A stretch of DNA of 64,000 nucleotides from Ulva prolifera (GCA_023078555.1 CM041201.1:2177713-2241712), one strand, 5' to 3'; shown: positions 46,177 through 56,435, counted from the first letter of the stretch. Numbers and translations: made by a program. Notes: generated by a model not told the origin, from the sequence alone.

Positions 46177-46187
46177 GGTTATGGGCT
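46177..46187 (+). promoter_or_regulatory. primer-binding site of copia B, half-tRNA-iMet type
   Basis: GGTTATGGGCT directly after the LTR; the first ten bases match the internal site of initiator tRNA-Met, as in copia A and C. Confidence 0.78.
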
Positions 46188-46220
46188 TTTGACGAATCCA
46201 CTGCGTTTCAAAGATCTGAA

Positions 46221-48734
46221 ATGAATCTTAAAGATGTCAAGCTTGGCATTGAGCTCACTCAAGCCAATGCTGTCCAATGGTTTCAGCGGATGGAAATCCT
46301 GCTTAGAAGCCTTGAATGCTGGACCGCCGTTGCCAATGATGCTGGTGACGTTGCTCATAAAAACGCAGCTCGACTTGCACTTGCATGCAATGTCGGAGAT
46401 GATTTAATACATCAAGTCAGCCCCACAGCATCTCCCAAAGACATATGGGACGTGCTGAAGAAGCAGTTCTCCGGTGTCAGTTCGGCTCGGAAGATAGCCT
46501 TATCTCGAGCTCAAGCCAGCTTCAGGAAAAATGCTGATGAGTCACTCGACACCTTCATCACCAGAGCAGAGCATTTACGCGCTGAATTGATCTCAGCCCA
46601 AATGCACAAGGAAGACGAGTTTGTTCTCACATTTCTAGCCGCTCTTGATGAATCTGACTTCTCATCATGGGCTCAAGCCACATCGGCTCGGCCCACTCTG
46701 CCCTCATTTGATGACGTGACTGAGAATCTCAGAGGCACCTTCTATCAGAAGCTGCATGACACGTCATCATCATCCCGGTCCGGAGCTTATCAGATAAGCT
46801 CAGATCAGAGACCTCAATGTGAGTATTGCCACAGACCAGGCCATCAGATTCTCCAGTGCTTCAAACTGAAGAATGATCAGCTTTCCTATGAGAATGATTC
46901 CAATGCTGGCCGAGGCGCAGGCCGTGGTAGAGGCCGTGGCAGAGGCCGTGGCCGAGGCCGTGGCCGTGGATATCGTGGCAGTGGCAGAGGTTCTGGTGCC
47001 AATGCTAATCAAGCATCTGGCCCTCCAAGCACCAGCGCATTTGCTTGCATTGCAAATGCTGTGTCCTCACAAGCGTCCAGATGGCTCTTTGATTCAGCAG
47101 CTACCGATCACATGGTGAATCGAGCTGAGTATCTGCATGACATTACTGCCATGCAATCAACATGTACTGTAGCCAACAACCAGACCGAGGAAGTTTCAGC
47201 CGTTGGCACAGTCAAGCTGACCAATCATTGCGGTGAAGAGGTCGAGCTGAAGAATGTGCTGCTTGTTCCGAAGCTGCAAGACAATCTGATATCTCTCAGC
47301 CGTGCTGATGAAGCAGGGCTCTCGTACACAGGCGAGAAAGACAAGATTATTCTTTGCAATGGCTCCAAGCAGCTCTTGAGAGGCGACAAAGTCAATCGTC
47401 TCTACTGTGTACAGTGTGAGCCGATCATCTCAGATCAGGTGATACAGGCTGCTGCTGCATCCCATGTGAATGATGCCATCATATGGCATCGCAGATTCGG
47501 CCATGCAGGCCACAGCACCTTGGCAAAGATGTCCCGAGGAGAGACTGTGCAAGGCCTGCCCCCAGCTCGTGTGTTTGATGAACAGCTCAAGTCAACAGCT
47601 GTGTGCACCCCGTGTGCAATAGGGAGGATGAAGAGAGAATCATTTCCCGCAACACACCGCAGAGCATCTGCCAAGCTGGAGCGTCTGCACACTGATATTG
47701 CAGGACCATTTGAAACATCCGCAGGTGGTGCCAATTACTACCTGATGGTCGTTGATGACTTCAGTGGCTATAAAGTCATCGTCCCGATTGCCAGAAAATC
47801 TGATGCAGCAGATGCACTGATGAATCTCATTCCGAAACTTGAGAAGAAGTACAATGCCACTGTTCGTGCCGTGCGCTTTGATCGCGACACAGTGTTTCTG
47901 TCCAACAAAGTGCAGTCCTTCCTCAATGACAGGCACATTGAGTCACAAGAAACATCAGGCTACAGCCCAGCTGAGAATGGGCATGCAGAGCGAGGCATCG
48001 GCTCTTGCTCAGCTTTGCGTGACTCTCTGATGGCAGATGCAGGCTTAAAGAAGAAGTATTGGGCAGAGGCAGCAATGCATGCCGTGTACCTGTCCAACAT
48101 CATGTCCAGTGAAGGTGAGCCATCATCATGGCAGCTCCTGAAAGGCACCAAGCCTGATATCAGCAATTTGCACATCTGGGGCTGCACGTGCTTCGTGCGA
48201 GTCCCATCCGAGAAGCGCAAGAAAGGTCAACTCCCAGCCAAAGCAGTCGTGGGTAAGCATCTTGGCTATGCTCAGCCAAATTTCAAAGCATTCAGAATCC
48301 TGCTTCCTGATGGCAAGGTCCAGATCTCCAGAGATGTGAGGTTTGATGAGTCGGCAGCACCAGCAAGCGATGATCGCTTCGACATGTTGTCAGATGTGAT
48401 GGACGCAGCGGCGCCGCCACAAGCGCCACCGCAAGCGCCACCACAAGCAGCATCGCAATCACAGCCTCAGATTCAGCAGCAATTGCAGCAGCAAATTTCT
48501 CTGCCATTGCCGCCGGCGCATGTGCAGCCACTCATGTCGACAAATCCGCTCTATGATGAACAAGAGCAAGCGCCTGAGGATCCAGCTCCAGAAGAGGAAC
48601 CTTCTGATGAGTCCGCCGTGCAACCCGTCATGCCACGGCGCAATCCTCCGCGCAAACGACAGCCACCTCAGGATCCTTATCGGCAATTCATGCACGGTCT
48701 CCCACGCAACGCCCATGTGAATTTTCGGCTGTAG
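46221..48734 (+). CDS. copia B ORF1: Gag, protease, integrase
   Basis: 837 residues. UBN2-type gag at about 20-170, zinc knuckle CEYCHRPGHQILQC at 200-213, then an RG-rich basic stretch (GRGRGRGRGRG). The protease motif WLFDSAATDHMV is at 288-299. A GAG-pre-integrase HHCC-like region follows (IIWHRRFGHAGHSTLAKMSRG; CTPCAIGRMK). The integrase core has LHTDIAGPF (D492), VRFDRDTVF (D554) and SPAENGHAER (E590), a D-x35-E spacing. The GKLGYAQP-like segment and a Gln/Pro-rich linker end at NFRL and a TAG stop at 48732-48734. RT lies in the next ORF in the -1 frame, whereas copia elements usually have one continuous frame. All catalytic residues are present. Confidence 0.95.
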   Translation: MNLKDVKLGIELTQANAVQWFQRMEILLRSLECWTAVANDAGDVAHKNAARLALACNVGDDLIHQVSPTASPKDIWDVLKKQFSGVSSARKIALSRAQASFRKNADESLDTFITRAEHLRAELISAQMHKEDEFVLTFLAALDESDFSSWAQATSARPTLPSFDDVTENLRGTFYQKLHDTSSSSRSGAYQISSDQRPQCEYCHRPGHQILQCFKLKNDQLSYENDSNAGRGAGRGRGRGRGRGRGRGRGYRGSGRGSGANANQASGPPSTSAFACIANAVSSQASRWLFDSAATDHMVNRAEYLHDITAMQSTCTVANNQTEEVSAVGTVKLTNHCGEEVELKNVLLVPKLQDNLISLSRADEAGLSYTGEKDKIILCNGSKQLLRGDKVNRLYCVQCEPIISDQVIQAAAASHVNDAIIWHRRFGHAGHSTLAKMSRGETVQGLPPARVFDEQLKSTAVCTPCAIGRMKRESFPATHRRASAKLERLHTDIAGPFETSAGGANYYLMVVDDFSGYKVIVPIARKSDAADALMNLIPKLEKKYNATVRAVRFDRDTVFLSNKVQSFLNDRHIESQETSGYSPAENGHAERGIGSCSALRDSLMADAGLKKKYWAEAAMHAVYLSNIMSSEGEPSSWQLLKGTKPDISNLHIWGCTCFVRVPSEKRKKGQLPAKAVVGKHLGYAQPNFKAFRILLPDGKVQISRDVRFDESAAPASDDRFDMLSDVMDAAAPPQAPPQAPPQAASQSQPQIQQQLQQQISLPLPPAHVQPLMSTNPLYDEQEQAPEDPAPEEEPSDESAVQPVMPRRNPPRKRQPPQDPYRQFMHGLPRNAHVNFRL

Positions 48735-48751
48735 GGCTTGCTCCTGAGCCC

Positions 48752-50284
48752 TTGACCATTGAAGCAGCACTTGCTGGACCTGAAGTGCCGTTTTGGCAAG
48801 TTGCAGCTGATGAGGAGTACAATTCCCTCGTGTCAATGAATGCATGGGAACTCATGGCAGTGCCACGTGACAAAAAGGCCATTCCATCCAAATGGGTGTT
48901 CAAGAGGAAGTTGAACGCAGATGGTTCAATTGAGCGCTACAAAGCGCGCCTTGTGATCAAAGGCTTCTTTCAAAGACCTGGGGTAGACTACAATGCAGTC
49001 TTTTCTCCAGTTGTGCGTGCAAGCACAGTCCGCTTGTTCTTCTCTATCGTGGCAAGCTTCGATCTTGAGTGCCATGCCATTGATATAAAAAATGCCTTCA
49101 TCCAGGGCGATCTAGAAGAGCAGATATTCATGCAACAGCCAGCGGGATATGATGATAACACAGGCCGTGCTTGTCTCTTGAACAAAAGTCTGTATGGCCT
49201 CAAGCAGGCTCCACGTGTGTGGAACAAGCTGCTGTCAGCCCACATTATCTTCCTGGGATTTGTCCAGAACAAGAGCGATGGTGCATTGTTCATGTTGTTC
49301 TCTGAGCAACTCGGCTTTGTCCTCCTCCTTTGTTATGTGGACGACATTCAGATTGCTGCCAAGAAATTAAGCAGCGTTCAGAAGATCAAGCAAGCTATCT
49401 TGCTCAAATTCCCTGGGAAAGATCTGGGTGAGTCAAAGTTCTTCCTGCAAATGTCAATTCAACGAAATCGCCAACAGAAGCTCGTCTACTTAAAGCAGCA
49501 ACGCCACATTGAAAAGCTGATTGATGAGCACAATCTTCAAGATGCATGGCCAGTGTCAATCCCAATGATCGTCAATGTATATAAAGACCCATCAGGTCAA
49601 ACAATCACAGATCCAACCGCCATTTCGCAATACAAGTCTATTGTGGGAGCTCTTCTCCACATTGCCAACCACACCAGGCCAGATGTTGCGTTCGCTGTCT
49701 CCTACCTGGCCAAATTTACTGCTCAGCCAACATGCAGCAACTTTGCTAGGCTGAAAGATGTGCTGCTGTACCTGCATGGCACTGCTTCCTACAGCTTGAG
49801 ACTAGGAGGCCCTGAATGTGCATTGCATGGTTTCTGTGATTCTGACTGGGCTGGTTGTGTGTATACAAGGAAATCAACGACAGGCTTCATTGTGAAGTGC
49901 GGCATAGGTAGCATTGTTTGGAAGTGTTCCAAGCAGGCCACCGTGAGTCGCTCATCATCAGAAGCAGAATACATAGCAGCTGGAGAGATTGCAAAAGAAG
50001 TACAGTATCTGTACGACATGGCTCCTCAAGTGGGCCTTCCTCCTGCTTGTATACCAATAGGGATTGACAACAGGGCAGCGAAGAGTTTAATTAAAGATCC
50101 ACTTTCAGCTGCCCGGACTAAGCACATAGAAATTGTTTTTCATCATGTGAGAGAGAAGGTGAAGCGACAGCAGATGAGATTCATAGCAGTTCCAACAGCT
50201 GACAATCCAGCTGATGTTTTAACGAAGCCACTGTCGCAACAGATGTTTGAGAAGCATCGTCAGACGCTTGGCGTTGTGCCCTAG
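48752..50284 (+). CDS. copia B ORF2: reverse transcriptase and RNase H
   Basis: 510 residues from 48752; the frame is open upstream and overlaps the end of ORF1, offset by -1. The RT domain (RVT_2) runs from NAWELMAVPRDKKAIPSKWV through IDYNAV-like VDYNAVFSPVVRASTVR, HAIDIKNAFIQGDLEEQIFM and SLYGLKQAPRVWNK to the catalytic LLLCYVDDIQIA. RNase H follows with DSDWAGCVYTRKSTTGF, SRSSSEAEYIAAGEIAKEVQ and KHIEIVFHHVREKV, ending KHRQTLGVVP. No ATG lies near the ORF start, so translation probably depends on frameshifting or readthrough from ORF1. The frame is intact. Confidence 0.95.
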   Translation: MTIEAALAGPEVPFWQVAADEEYNSLVSMNAWELMAVPRDKKAIPSKWVFKRKLNADGSIERYKARLVIKGFFQRPGVDYNAVFSPVVRASTVRLFFSIVASFDLECHAIDIKNAFIQGDLEEQIFMQQPAGYDDNTGRACLLNKSLYGLKQAPRVWNKLLSAHIIFLGFVQNKSDGALFMLFSEQLGFVLLLCYVDDIQIAAKKLSSVQKIKQAILLKFPGKDLGESKFFLQMSIQRNRQQKLVYLKQQRHIEKLIDEHNLQDAWPVSIPMIVNVYKDPSGQTITDPTAISQYKSIVGALLHIANHTRPDVAFAVSYLAKFTAQPTCSNFARLKDVLLYLHGTASYSLRLGGPECALHGFCDSDWAGCVYTRKSTTGFIVKCGIGSIVWKCSKQATVSRSSSEAEYIAAGEIAKEVQYLYDMAPQVGLPPACIPIGIDNRAAKSLIKDPLSAARTKHIEIVFHHVREKVKRQQMRFIAVPTADNPADVLTKPLSQQMFEKHRQTLGVVP

Positions 50285-50296
50285 ACTATGGGGGCG

Positions 50297-50604
50297 TGTT
50301 GAGAGAAGTGTGTTTAGCCTAGTGCTGAGCGCCCGCTGAGTAGACATGCTGACTCGCGCTGACTCGCGCTGACTCGTGCTGAGTCAATGTAGCGGCTAAT
50401 GCATATCATGCAGCAACAGTGTGCTAGTGGTCATGACTGTGGGATATTGATCTGCATATAGTGTAGCTGTAGTTAGTGAGCATCACAGAGTGCTTGCTAA
50501 CGACCCACATGTCGTGACAGGTGTGACCTCAAACTCATTGCATCAATATGTCGCCGTCTCTCATGTAACACAGAGTGCTTGCTAACGACCCACATGTCGT
50601 GACA
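50297..50604 (+). repeat. 3' LTR of copia B
   Basis: Identical by eye to 45869-46176. Confidence 0.95.
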
Positions 50605-51672
50605 GAGTCACAAAAACCATGAAGAGCGCACTCTGGTCCTCCTAATCTTAAGCTGTATGAGGCTGTGCCTTTGAGATACAACAAAACATCTTTCAGTCTT
50701 GCAAAGCTGCTACCTGTAGGTTGAGCAGTAAACCTGGCAAGAAATGACACAGCAAATGCAATATCAGGACGAGTGTTGTTGGCAATGTGGAGCAGAGCTC
50801 CGACGATGGACTTGTATTGCGAGACAGCTGCAACATCTGTGATGGTTGGACCTGCAGGGTCTTTGCTGAGATTGGTGATCATCGGGATTGCAATCGGCCA
50901 TGCGTCCTTCAGTCCGTGCTGATCGATGAGCTTCTCGATGTGTCGTTGCTGCTTCAGGTGGATCGTGCGGGCTGCTCTGTTGCGTTGCATTGTCATCTGC
51001 AGGAAATACTTGGAATCTCTTGTGTCTTTGCCTGGAAACTTCGTCAAGATGTCTTTCTTGATGTTCTGAACACTGGTGAGCTGCTTTGCTGCGATCTGGA
51101 TGTCGTCAACGTAGCAGAGGATCAAAACGAAGCCAAGCTGTTCTGTGTACAGCATGAAGAGTGCTCCATCACTCTGGCTCTGAACAAATCCCAGAAACAC
51201 GAAGTAGGCCGTGATTGTCTTGTTCCACACACGTGGAGCCTGCTTCAGCCCATACAAGCTCTTGTTGAGCATGCAAACCTGACCTGAGTCATCATCATAC
51301 CCGTCTGGCTGCTTCATGAAGATCTTCTCTTCAACGGCTCCTTGGATGAATGCATTCTTGATGTCAATGGAATGACACACAAGATCAAAAGAGGCAACGA
51401 TGGAGAGAAAAAGGCGCACGGTGCTGGCACGCACAACGGGGGCAAAGACCGCATTGTAGTCTATACCTTCTCTCTGATAAAACCCTTTTATCACCAAGCG
51501 GGCTTTGTAGCGTTCAATGGAGCCATCTGCATTGAGTTTCCGTTTGAAAACCCACTTGCAAGGAATGGCGTTTTTGCCTGATGGCAGCCGCACCAGCTCC
51601 CACGCATTCATGGAAACCAGGGAGGTGTACTCCTCTTCAACCGCCGCTTGCCACATGGGTGCCTCAGGTCCA
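50605..51672 (-). pseudogene. copia C RT domain (middle piece)
   Basis: Carries RVT_2 from MWQAAVEEEYTSLVSMNAWE to SLRLGGPECALHGFCDS, with the catalytic CYVDDIQIA. Cut on the right by a LINE tail at 51673 and on the left by copia B. The neighbouring pieces continue it in frame. Confidence 0.92.
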
Positions 51673-51749
51673 GCCGGTCGCTGGTTTGGCTTGATGTTGT
51701 TTGTTTGCTTTGCCATACAATGGCCAGATATGTGTAACTTATCAGCATG
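51673..51749 (+). mobile_element. 77-bp LINE tail inserted in copia C, 14-bp TSD
   Basis: The insert AGCCGGTCGCTGG...GTGTAACTTATCAGCA lies between two copies of GGTGCCTCAGGTCC. The intact sequence is seen in the copia fragment near 57080. The last bases (ATCAGCA) are not in other tails and may be untemplated. Confidence 0.92.
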
Positions 51750-52084
51750 GTGCCTCAGGTCCGGCGAGAGCTGCTGTCAGCGTCGTGGGCTCCGGGGGGA
51801 GCCCTACAGGTGAAAATTTACGTGAGAACTTTGCGGCAAGCCATGGAGATATTTCTGATATGGATCCTGTGGAGGCTGTTTTGTGCGAGGTGGATTGCGC
51901 CGTGGTGTGTTCGGTTGGGAGTCTGGCGCTGCAATATTGCCTTGTGCTGCATCAAACAAAGGATTGACTGCCATGAGATGCACAAGATCCGGCTGCACGG
52001 CAGGCTGTTGCTGCTGTGGTTGCACGGCAGGCTGTGGCTGTTGCGGTGGCAGCTGCGGCTGTTGCGGTGGCTGCTCTGGTTGCT
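51750..52084 (-). pseudogene. copia C integrase end and ORF1/ORF2 junction
   Basis: A Gln/Pro-rich linker, then DPYQKYLHGLPQSSHVNFHL and a stop at 51806-51804. The -1 frame reads on as GLPPEPTTLTAALAGPE, the same layout as in copia B. Right of it lies the LINE. Confidence 0.9.
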
Positions 52085-54233
52085 CGGCGTAAGTTACACA
52101 TATCTGGCCATTGTATGGCAAAGCAAACAAACAACATCAAGCCAAACCAGCGACCGGCTGCCACACCAGCAACCACAAGAAAGCATCAAAGCAAAAATCC
52201 CAGACAACAACCAACCACAAATGCATCAAACGCCCCACGACCAGAGCACTCAACCCACAAAGTCATCCACCGGAACATCAAAGCCATGGGTGAAATGCTT
52301 GCCGCACGACCGGGCGACGGCCGTCAGTGTGCGCGCATACATTGTGGCATTGCCCTTCTGCAACACACACGAAAGCAACCTGTACGCATTCATCACAAAC
52401 ACCGACTTGGAGACCCGGCCTGATGCCGCAGCAATCTCACCCAACTCCCTGATGTACTCCTCTGCCCGCGGCCCGAACTTCCCATAGGACTCAACCGCAA
52501 ACGGAACAAACTCATACTGCGGCTTATCAGCAAACTTCTCCCAATCACTCCGCTTGAGCTGCTCCGCGACCTTCGCCGCTGAGGCATCCTCCAGGTGCGA
52601 CCCCCTACTCAAAGCTTTCTTCCCGAGCGGGTGCGTCACCGTCACGTCCACCATGACATGACGCCCCCCCGGCAAGATCGCGAGGATGTCCGCCCGGTGC
52701 TCCCCCACGGCCCCAGCCCCGTGCTCCCCATGCACGCCGGCATACGGCGGCTCAATGCTCGTGGTCACCGAAGCACAAGAATGAAGATGGCGCATTGCAA
52801 GAGCAAAATCATCATGGCGCGACGAAATATCCTTGTTGTTTCGAGTACACAGCATAGCATGGTCTCCGCGTCCGACGCTCTCGCCGGAGCAATCGCATGG
52901 CGGCATCTCCACGGGGCCGCTGACTCGCTCACCGAGGCGGTGGCGAAGGATGGTGGTGAGGGAGTGGTTACCGATGGTGGTGTACAGCCGCCGCCGGCCA
53001 GGGAGGGCGGACAAGAAGGCGCTGCCAGGGGCACCGCGGGCACTGCGCACTCGAGCAGCACCGAGCCTGCCTGCCTCTGTGCTCAAGTCCATGCCATCCA
53101 GGAACGCCTTGCCGGCCTTGTCACCCATGGACCTAGACACTGCATGCTGCAAAAAGGGGAGAACATGACGCACTCCTTTGCTGGAGAAGTCCGCCGGTGA
53201 GCCACCATCGATCTTGTCGGAGACCTTCGAAACCCACTCCTCGACGTCGGGCAAGACGCCGCGTATGCAGTCCCAGTCGCGCTGCATCGCCGGCGCGGCA
53301 GGCCCGTCGAGCCGCTGGAACACGGCAGGGCCGTCAGCAACGACCCGTTGAGCCACCGCGACGCCGGTGAGCAACGCCGCTTTCGCCTCAACTGGGTGGG
53401 TCATACGCAGCCTAAGGCCGCCGTGGCGAATCGGCAACAACATCTGCTGCACTGCCGAGCTCATCTGAACGAGCACGCCAGACGGATCCTGCGTGACCGG
53501 CACCTGCGCAATGCTCGCCACCGCGGCGACGACAACGCCTTCGAGGGCGCGTGTCGACTCGGCCAGGAGCTCCCACCTGGTCGTGCGCTGGTGGTGCACC
53601 ATGCGGACGGCAAATGACTGCCGGAGCAGCAGCAGCTGTACCTGCTTGGTGACCGGCAAGCGCATGAGCCGATCGATCTCCGCGATTGCCTTCGCGGCAG
53701 CGGCTTTCAGCCGCGCGCGGACGAAGGCGTCGGTGCCGACGTGGGTGCCGACCACTGTGATGCCGTCCTCTCTGTGGGGCACGCCGGTGGACTGCTGGAT
53801 GGCACGACACTCTTCGTGCGCCTCGGCACAGGGCGCAAACACGCCACTCTTACCCGGCACGATGGTGAGGCCGACCGAGCGCGCGCTGCCCGGACCATCC
53901 CCGCAGAGGCGGCCTAGGACCTTGCGCAACGCAGGCCCGCGGCCCACGGCAGTGAAGTCATCGAGGTACGACATGCTGGGCGCCTCCGGGACTGCTGCCG
54001 CTAGTGCCGTCAAGACTTCCTGGAAGCCCAATGCAAACAGCAGCGGCCCCAGCGGGTCGCCCTGCCGCACCCCACGCTGCGACTCAATCACAGTGCCGCT
54101 AGCGGCACCCACCACATGGAGTTGGGTGGCGGCACCGTACCCGAATTGGAAGAACGGGAGCAGCTCCGGCAGCGCTTTCAAAACCCCGCGCGCAACGGCG
54201 GTGCGGTGGATCTCGTTGAAAGCATTCCGCATG
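52085..54233 (-). mobile_element. LINE with restriction-like endonuclease, 5'-truncated, 14-bp TSD
   Basis: A 2149-bp insertion in copia C between two copies of CTGCTCTGGTTGCT (52071-52084 and 54234-54247). The 3' end is GCCATACAATGGCCAGATATGTGTAACTTA without poly(A). It is the longest copy here and defines the family. Confidence 0.95.
52250..54232 (-). CDS. LINE RT / RLE endonuclease, N-terminally truncated
   Basis: 660 open codons. The first ATG is only the 5'-truncation point, so the fingers of the RT are missing. RT motifs are RGVRQGDPLGPLLFALGF (about residue 54) and the catalytic SYLDDF (about 94). Near 445 lies a CxC...H...C cluster (PPCDCSGESVGRGDHAMLC) followed by RHD. From about 510 comes a PD-(D/E)XK-type endonuclease: HRADILAILPGGRHVMVDVT, then Lys in AAKVAEQLKRSDW. 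RT followed by a Cys-His knuckle and RLE is the order of R2/NeSL-type elements, and the RLE part of Dualen/RandI elements of Chlamydomonas. Probably inactive because truncated, but no internal stop. Confidence 0.9.
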   Translation of the reverse strand: MRNAFNEIHRTAVARGVLKALPELLPFFQFGYGAATQLHVVGAASGTVIESQRGVRQGDPLGPLLFALGFQEVLTALAAAVPEAPSMSYLDDFTAVGRGPALRKVLGRLCGDGPGSARSVGLTIVPGKSGVFAPCAEAHEECRAIQQSTGVPHREDGITVVGTHVGTDAFVRARLKAAAAKAIAEIDRLMRLPVTKQVQLLLLRQSFAVRMVHHQRTTRWELLAESTRALEGVVVAAVASIAQVPVTQDPSGVLVQMSSAVQQMLLPIRHGGLRLRMTHPVEAKAALLTGVAVAQRVVADGPAVFQRLDGPAAPAMQRDWDCIRGVLPDVEEWVSKVSDKIDGGSPADFSSKGVRHVLPFLQHAVSRSMGDKAGKAFLDGMDLSTEAGRLGAARVRSARGAPGSAFLSALPGRRRLYTTIGNHSLTTILRHRLGERVSGPVEMPPCDCSGESVGRGDHAMLCTRNNKDISSRHDDFALAMRHLHSCASVTTSIEPPYAGVHGEHGAGAVGEHRADILAILPGGRHVMVDVTVTHPLGKKALSRGSHLEDASAAKVAEQLKRSDWEKFADKPQYEFVPFAVESYGKFGPRAEEYIRELGEIAAASGRVSKSVFVMNAYRLLSCVLQKGNATMYARTLTAVARSCGKHFTHGFDVPVDDFVG

Positions 54234-56435
54234 CTGCTCTGGTTGCTGGTTGACCTGCGGATGCGGCATTGCTGTCTCCATCAGATTAGAGCAGTCGTTG
54301 TCAATCCGGGCATCGCTGGCAGGTGCTGCTGATTCATCAAACTTGACATCCCTTGAGATGATGACTGAACCACTGGGCAACAAAACTCTGTATGCTTGGA
54401 AGTTTGGCTGGGCAAACCCAAGGAACTTGCCCACTGAAGATTTGGGCGGAAGCTCACCCTTTTTGCGCTTCTGCGCTGGAATCTTGTAGAGGCATGTGCA
54501 GCCCCACACATGCAAGTCACTGATGTCAGGCTTGCTGCCTTTGAGCAGCTCCCATGCGGACGGGCCGCCATTGCTGCTCATGATATTGGAGAGGTATGCA
54601 GCATGCACCACTGCCTCTGCCCAATATATATTCTTTAAACCGGAATCCGACAATAGGGCATCACGAATGTCCGAGGTGCTGCCGATGCCGCGCTCAGCAT
54701 GCCCGTTCTCCGGCGGGCTGTAGCCAGATGTAGGCTGTGGCTCAATGTGAATGCTTTTGAACCATGCTTTCATGCGGTTTGAGAGGAACACTGCATCTCG
54801 ATCAAACCGCATGTACTGGACTTTTGAATCGTACTTGTTTTCAAGCCTCGGGATGATGTCCATGAGGCAGTCTGCAGCATCTGACTTGCGAGCAATTGGA
54901 GTTACGAGCTTGTAGTTGCTGAAGTCATCAACAATCATGAGATAATAATTAGCCTTGCCCGGTGTCGTCACAAAAGGACCAGCAATGTCCACATGAAGCT
55001 TCTCTAGCTTCTTGGTTGCACGTTGGTGTGAGGCTGGAAATGGTTTGCGTTTCATCTTGCCTTCAGCACATGGTGTGCATACGGCTGTTGATTGGAGCTG
55101 CTGTTCAAATGCTTGTGGTGGCGGCAATCCGCGCACTGTTTCACCTCTTGACATCTTTGCAAGGGTGCTGTGGCCAGCATGGCCAAGTCTGCGATGCCAT
55201 AGGATGGCATTGTCTGAGTGGGACACGTTGGCAGCCTGTATGTCAGGCGCGGAGCCCGAGAGCACGGGCTTGCATCGCACCTCGTAGAGACCATTTGTCA
55301 AAGGCCCTACCAGCAGCTCTGTACGCTGATCCCTGAGGATGATTTTGTTGTTTTGGCCAGAGTAGGACAAACCTGCTTCGTCTGCACGGCTGAGAGAGAT
55401 GAGGTTGTGCTGTAGAGTGGGGACGAGCAAGACGCCTTTGAGAGTGACCTGGTTACCATGATGGTTGGTGAGCTGCACAGTGCCAACTGCGGTGACTTCG
55501 GCTGTCTGTTTGTTGGCAACTGTGCACTTGGAGCTGAAGGGCTTGGCATCATGGAGAACGGTGGGGTCATTCACCATGTGGTCAGTCGAAGCTGTGTCGA
55601 ATAACCACTTGGACCTGTCAGTTGCAACCTTGTTTGCAGCGATGCAGACAAATGCACTGGTGTGGTTGGCATAGGAGCCACGGCCACGACCTCTGCCTCG
55701 GCCTCTGCCTCGGCCACGGCCTCTATCACGGCCTCTGCCTTGCTTGTACCCGGGATCACTCTGTGCTGCTTGCTGATCATTTTTCAATTTGAAACATTGA
55801 AGGATATGGTGACCCTTGTGGTGGCAGTAGTCACACTCTTGCTGAGAGTGGGTACTACCTGTCTGGTAAGCCTCGGATTGCGAGGTGCTACCGGTGGTGT
55901 GCAACTTCTGGTAAAACGTACCACGAAGATTCTCTGTCACATCCGCGAATGTGGGAAGCTCTGCTTGTGCTGCAATTGCTTGCGCCCATGACGTATATGA
56001 GGATTCATCTAAAGCTGCAAGGAAGACTAGAACAAATTCTTCTTCTTTCAACATCTGTGCTGATGCTAGTTCAGCTCGGAGCTGCTCTGCTCTCGTTATG
56101 AACTGATCGAGTGACTCATCTGCAGACTTTCGGAAGCAAGCTTGGCTGCGAGATAAAGCCATCTTCCGTGCTGCGCTCACGCCTGAGAACTGCTTCTTCA
56201 AGGCATCCCATATCTCTTTGGGAGTAGCTGACGTGCTGACAATATGTATCAGGTCGTCTCCGACGTTGCATGAGATTGCAAGCCGGGCAGCATTTTTGAT
56301 CGACTCTGTGCCTTCGTCCTCTGTGACCACCTTCCAGCAACTAACGCTGCGCAGCAATAGCTCCATACGATGGAACCATTGGACTGCGTTGGTGGGAGTT
56401 AGATCTAAGCCTAACTTCACATCTTTGAGATTCAT
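54234..56435 (-). pseudogene. copia C gag-protease-integrase (5' piece)
   Basis: From ATG at 56435. Gag (MNLKDVKLGLDLTPTNAVQW), zinc knuckle CDYCHHKGHHILQC, protease WLFDTASTDHMV, pre-integrase ILWHRRLGHAGHSTLAKMSR and integrase (LHVDIAGPF, MRFDRDAVF, SPPENGHAER). The frame is open until the LINE at 54233 interrupts it at HPQVNQQPEQ. Confidence 0.93.

Larger units (their letters stand above)
45869..50604 (+). mobile_element. copia element B, complete, identical LTRs, 5-bp TSD
   Basis: LTRs at 45869-46176 and 50297-50604 (308 bp each) look identical over their whole length. The target duplication GAGTC lies at 45864-45868 and 50605-50609. The PBS GGTTATGGGCT is at 46177, and a purine tract (TATGGGGGCG) precedes the 3' LTR. 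Both ORFs are open. This is a recent, possibly still mobile insertion into copia C. Confidence 0.96.

Noticed and set aside
53493-54332. Plus-strand ORF of 279 codons
   Set aside because: Antisense to the LINE RT coding region.
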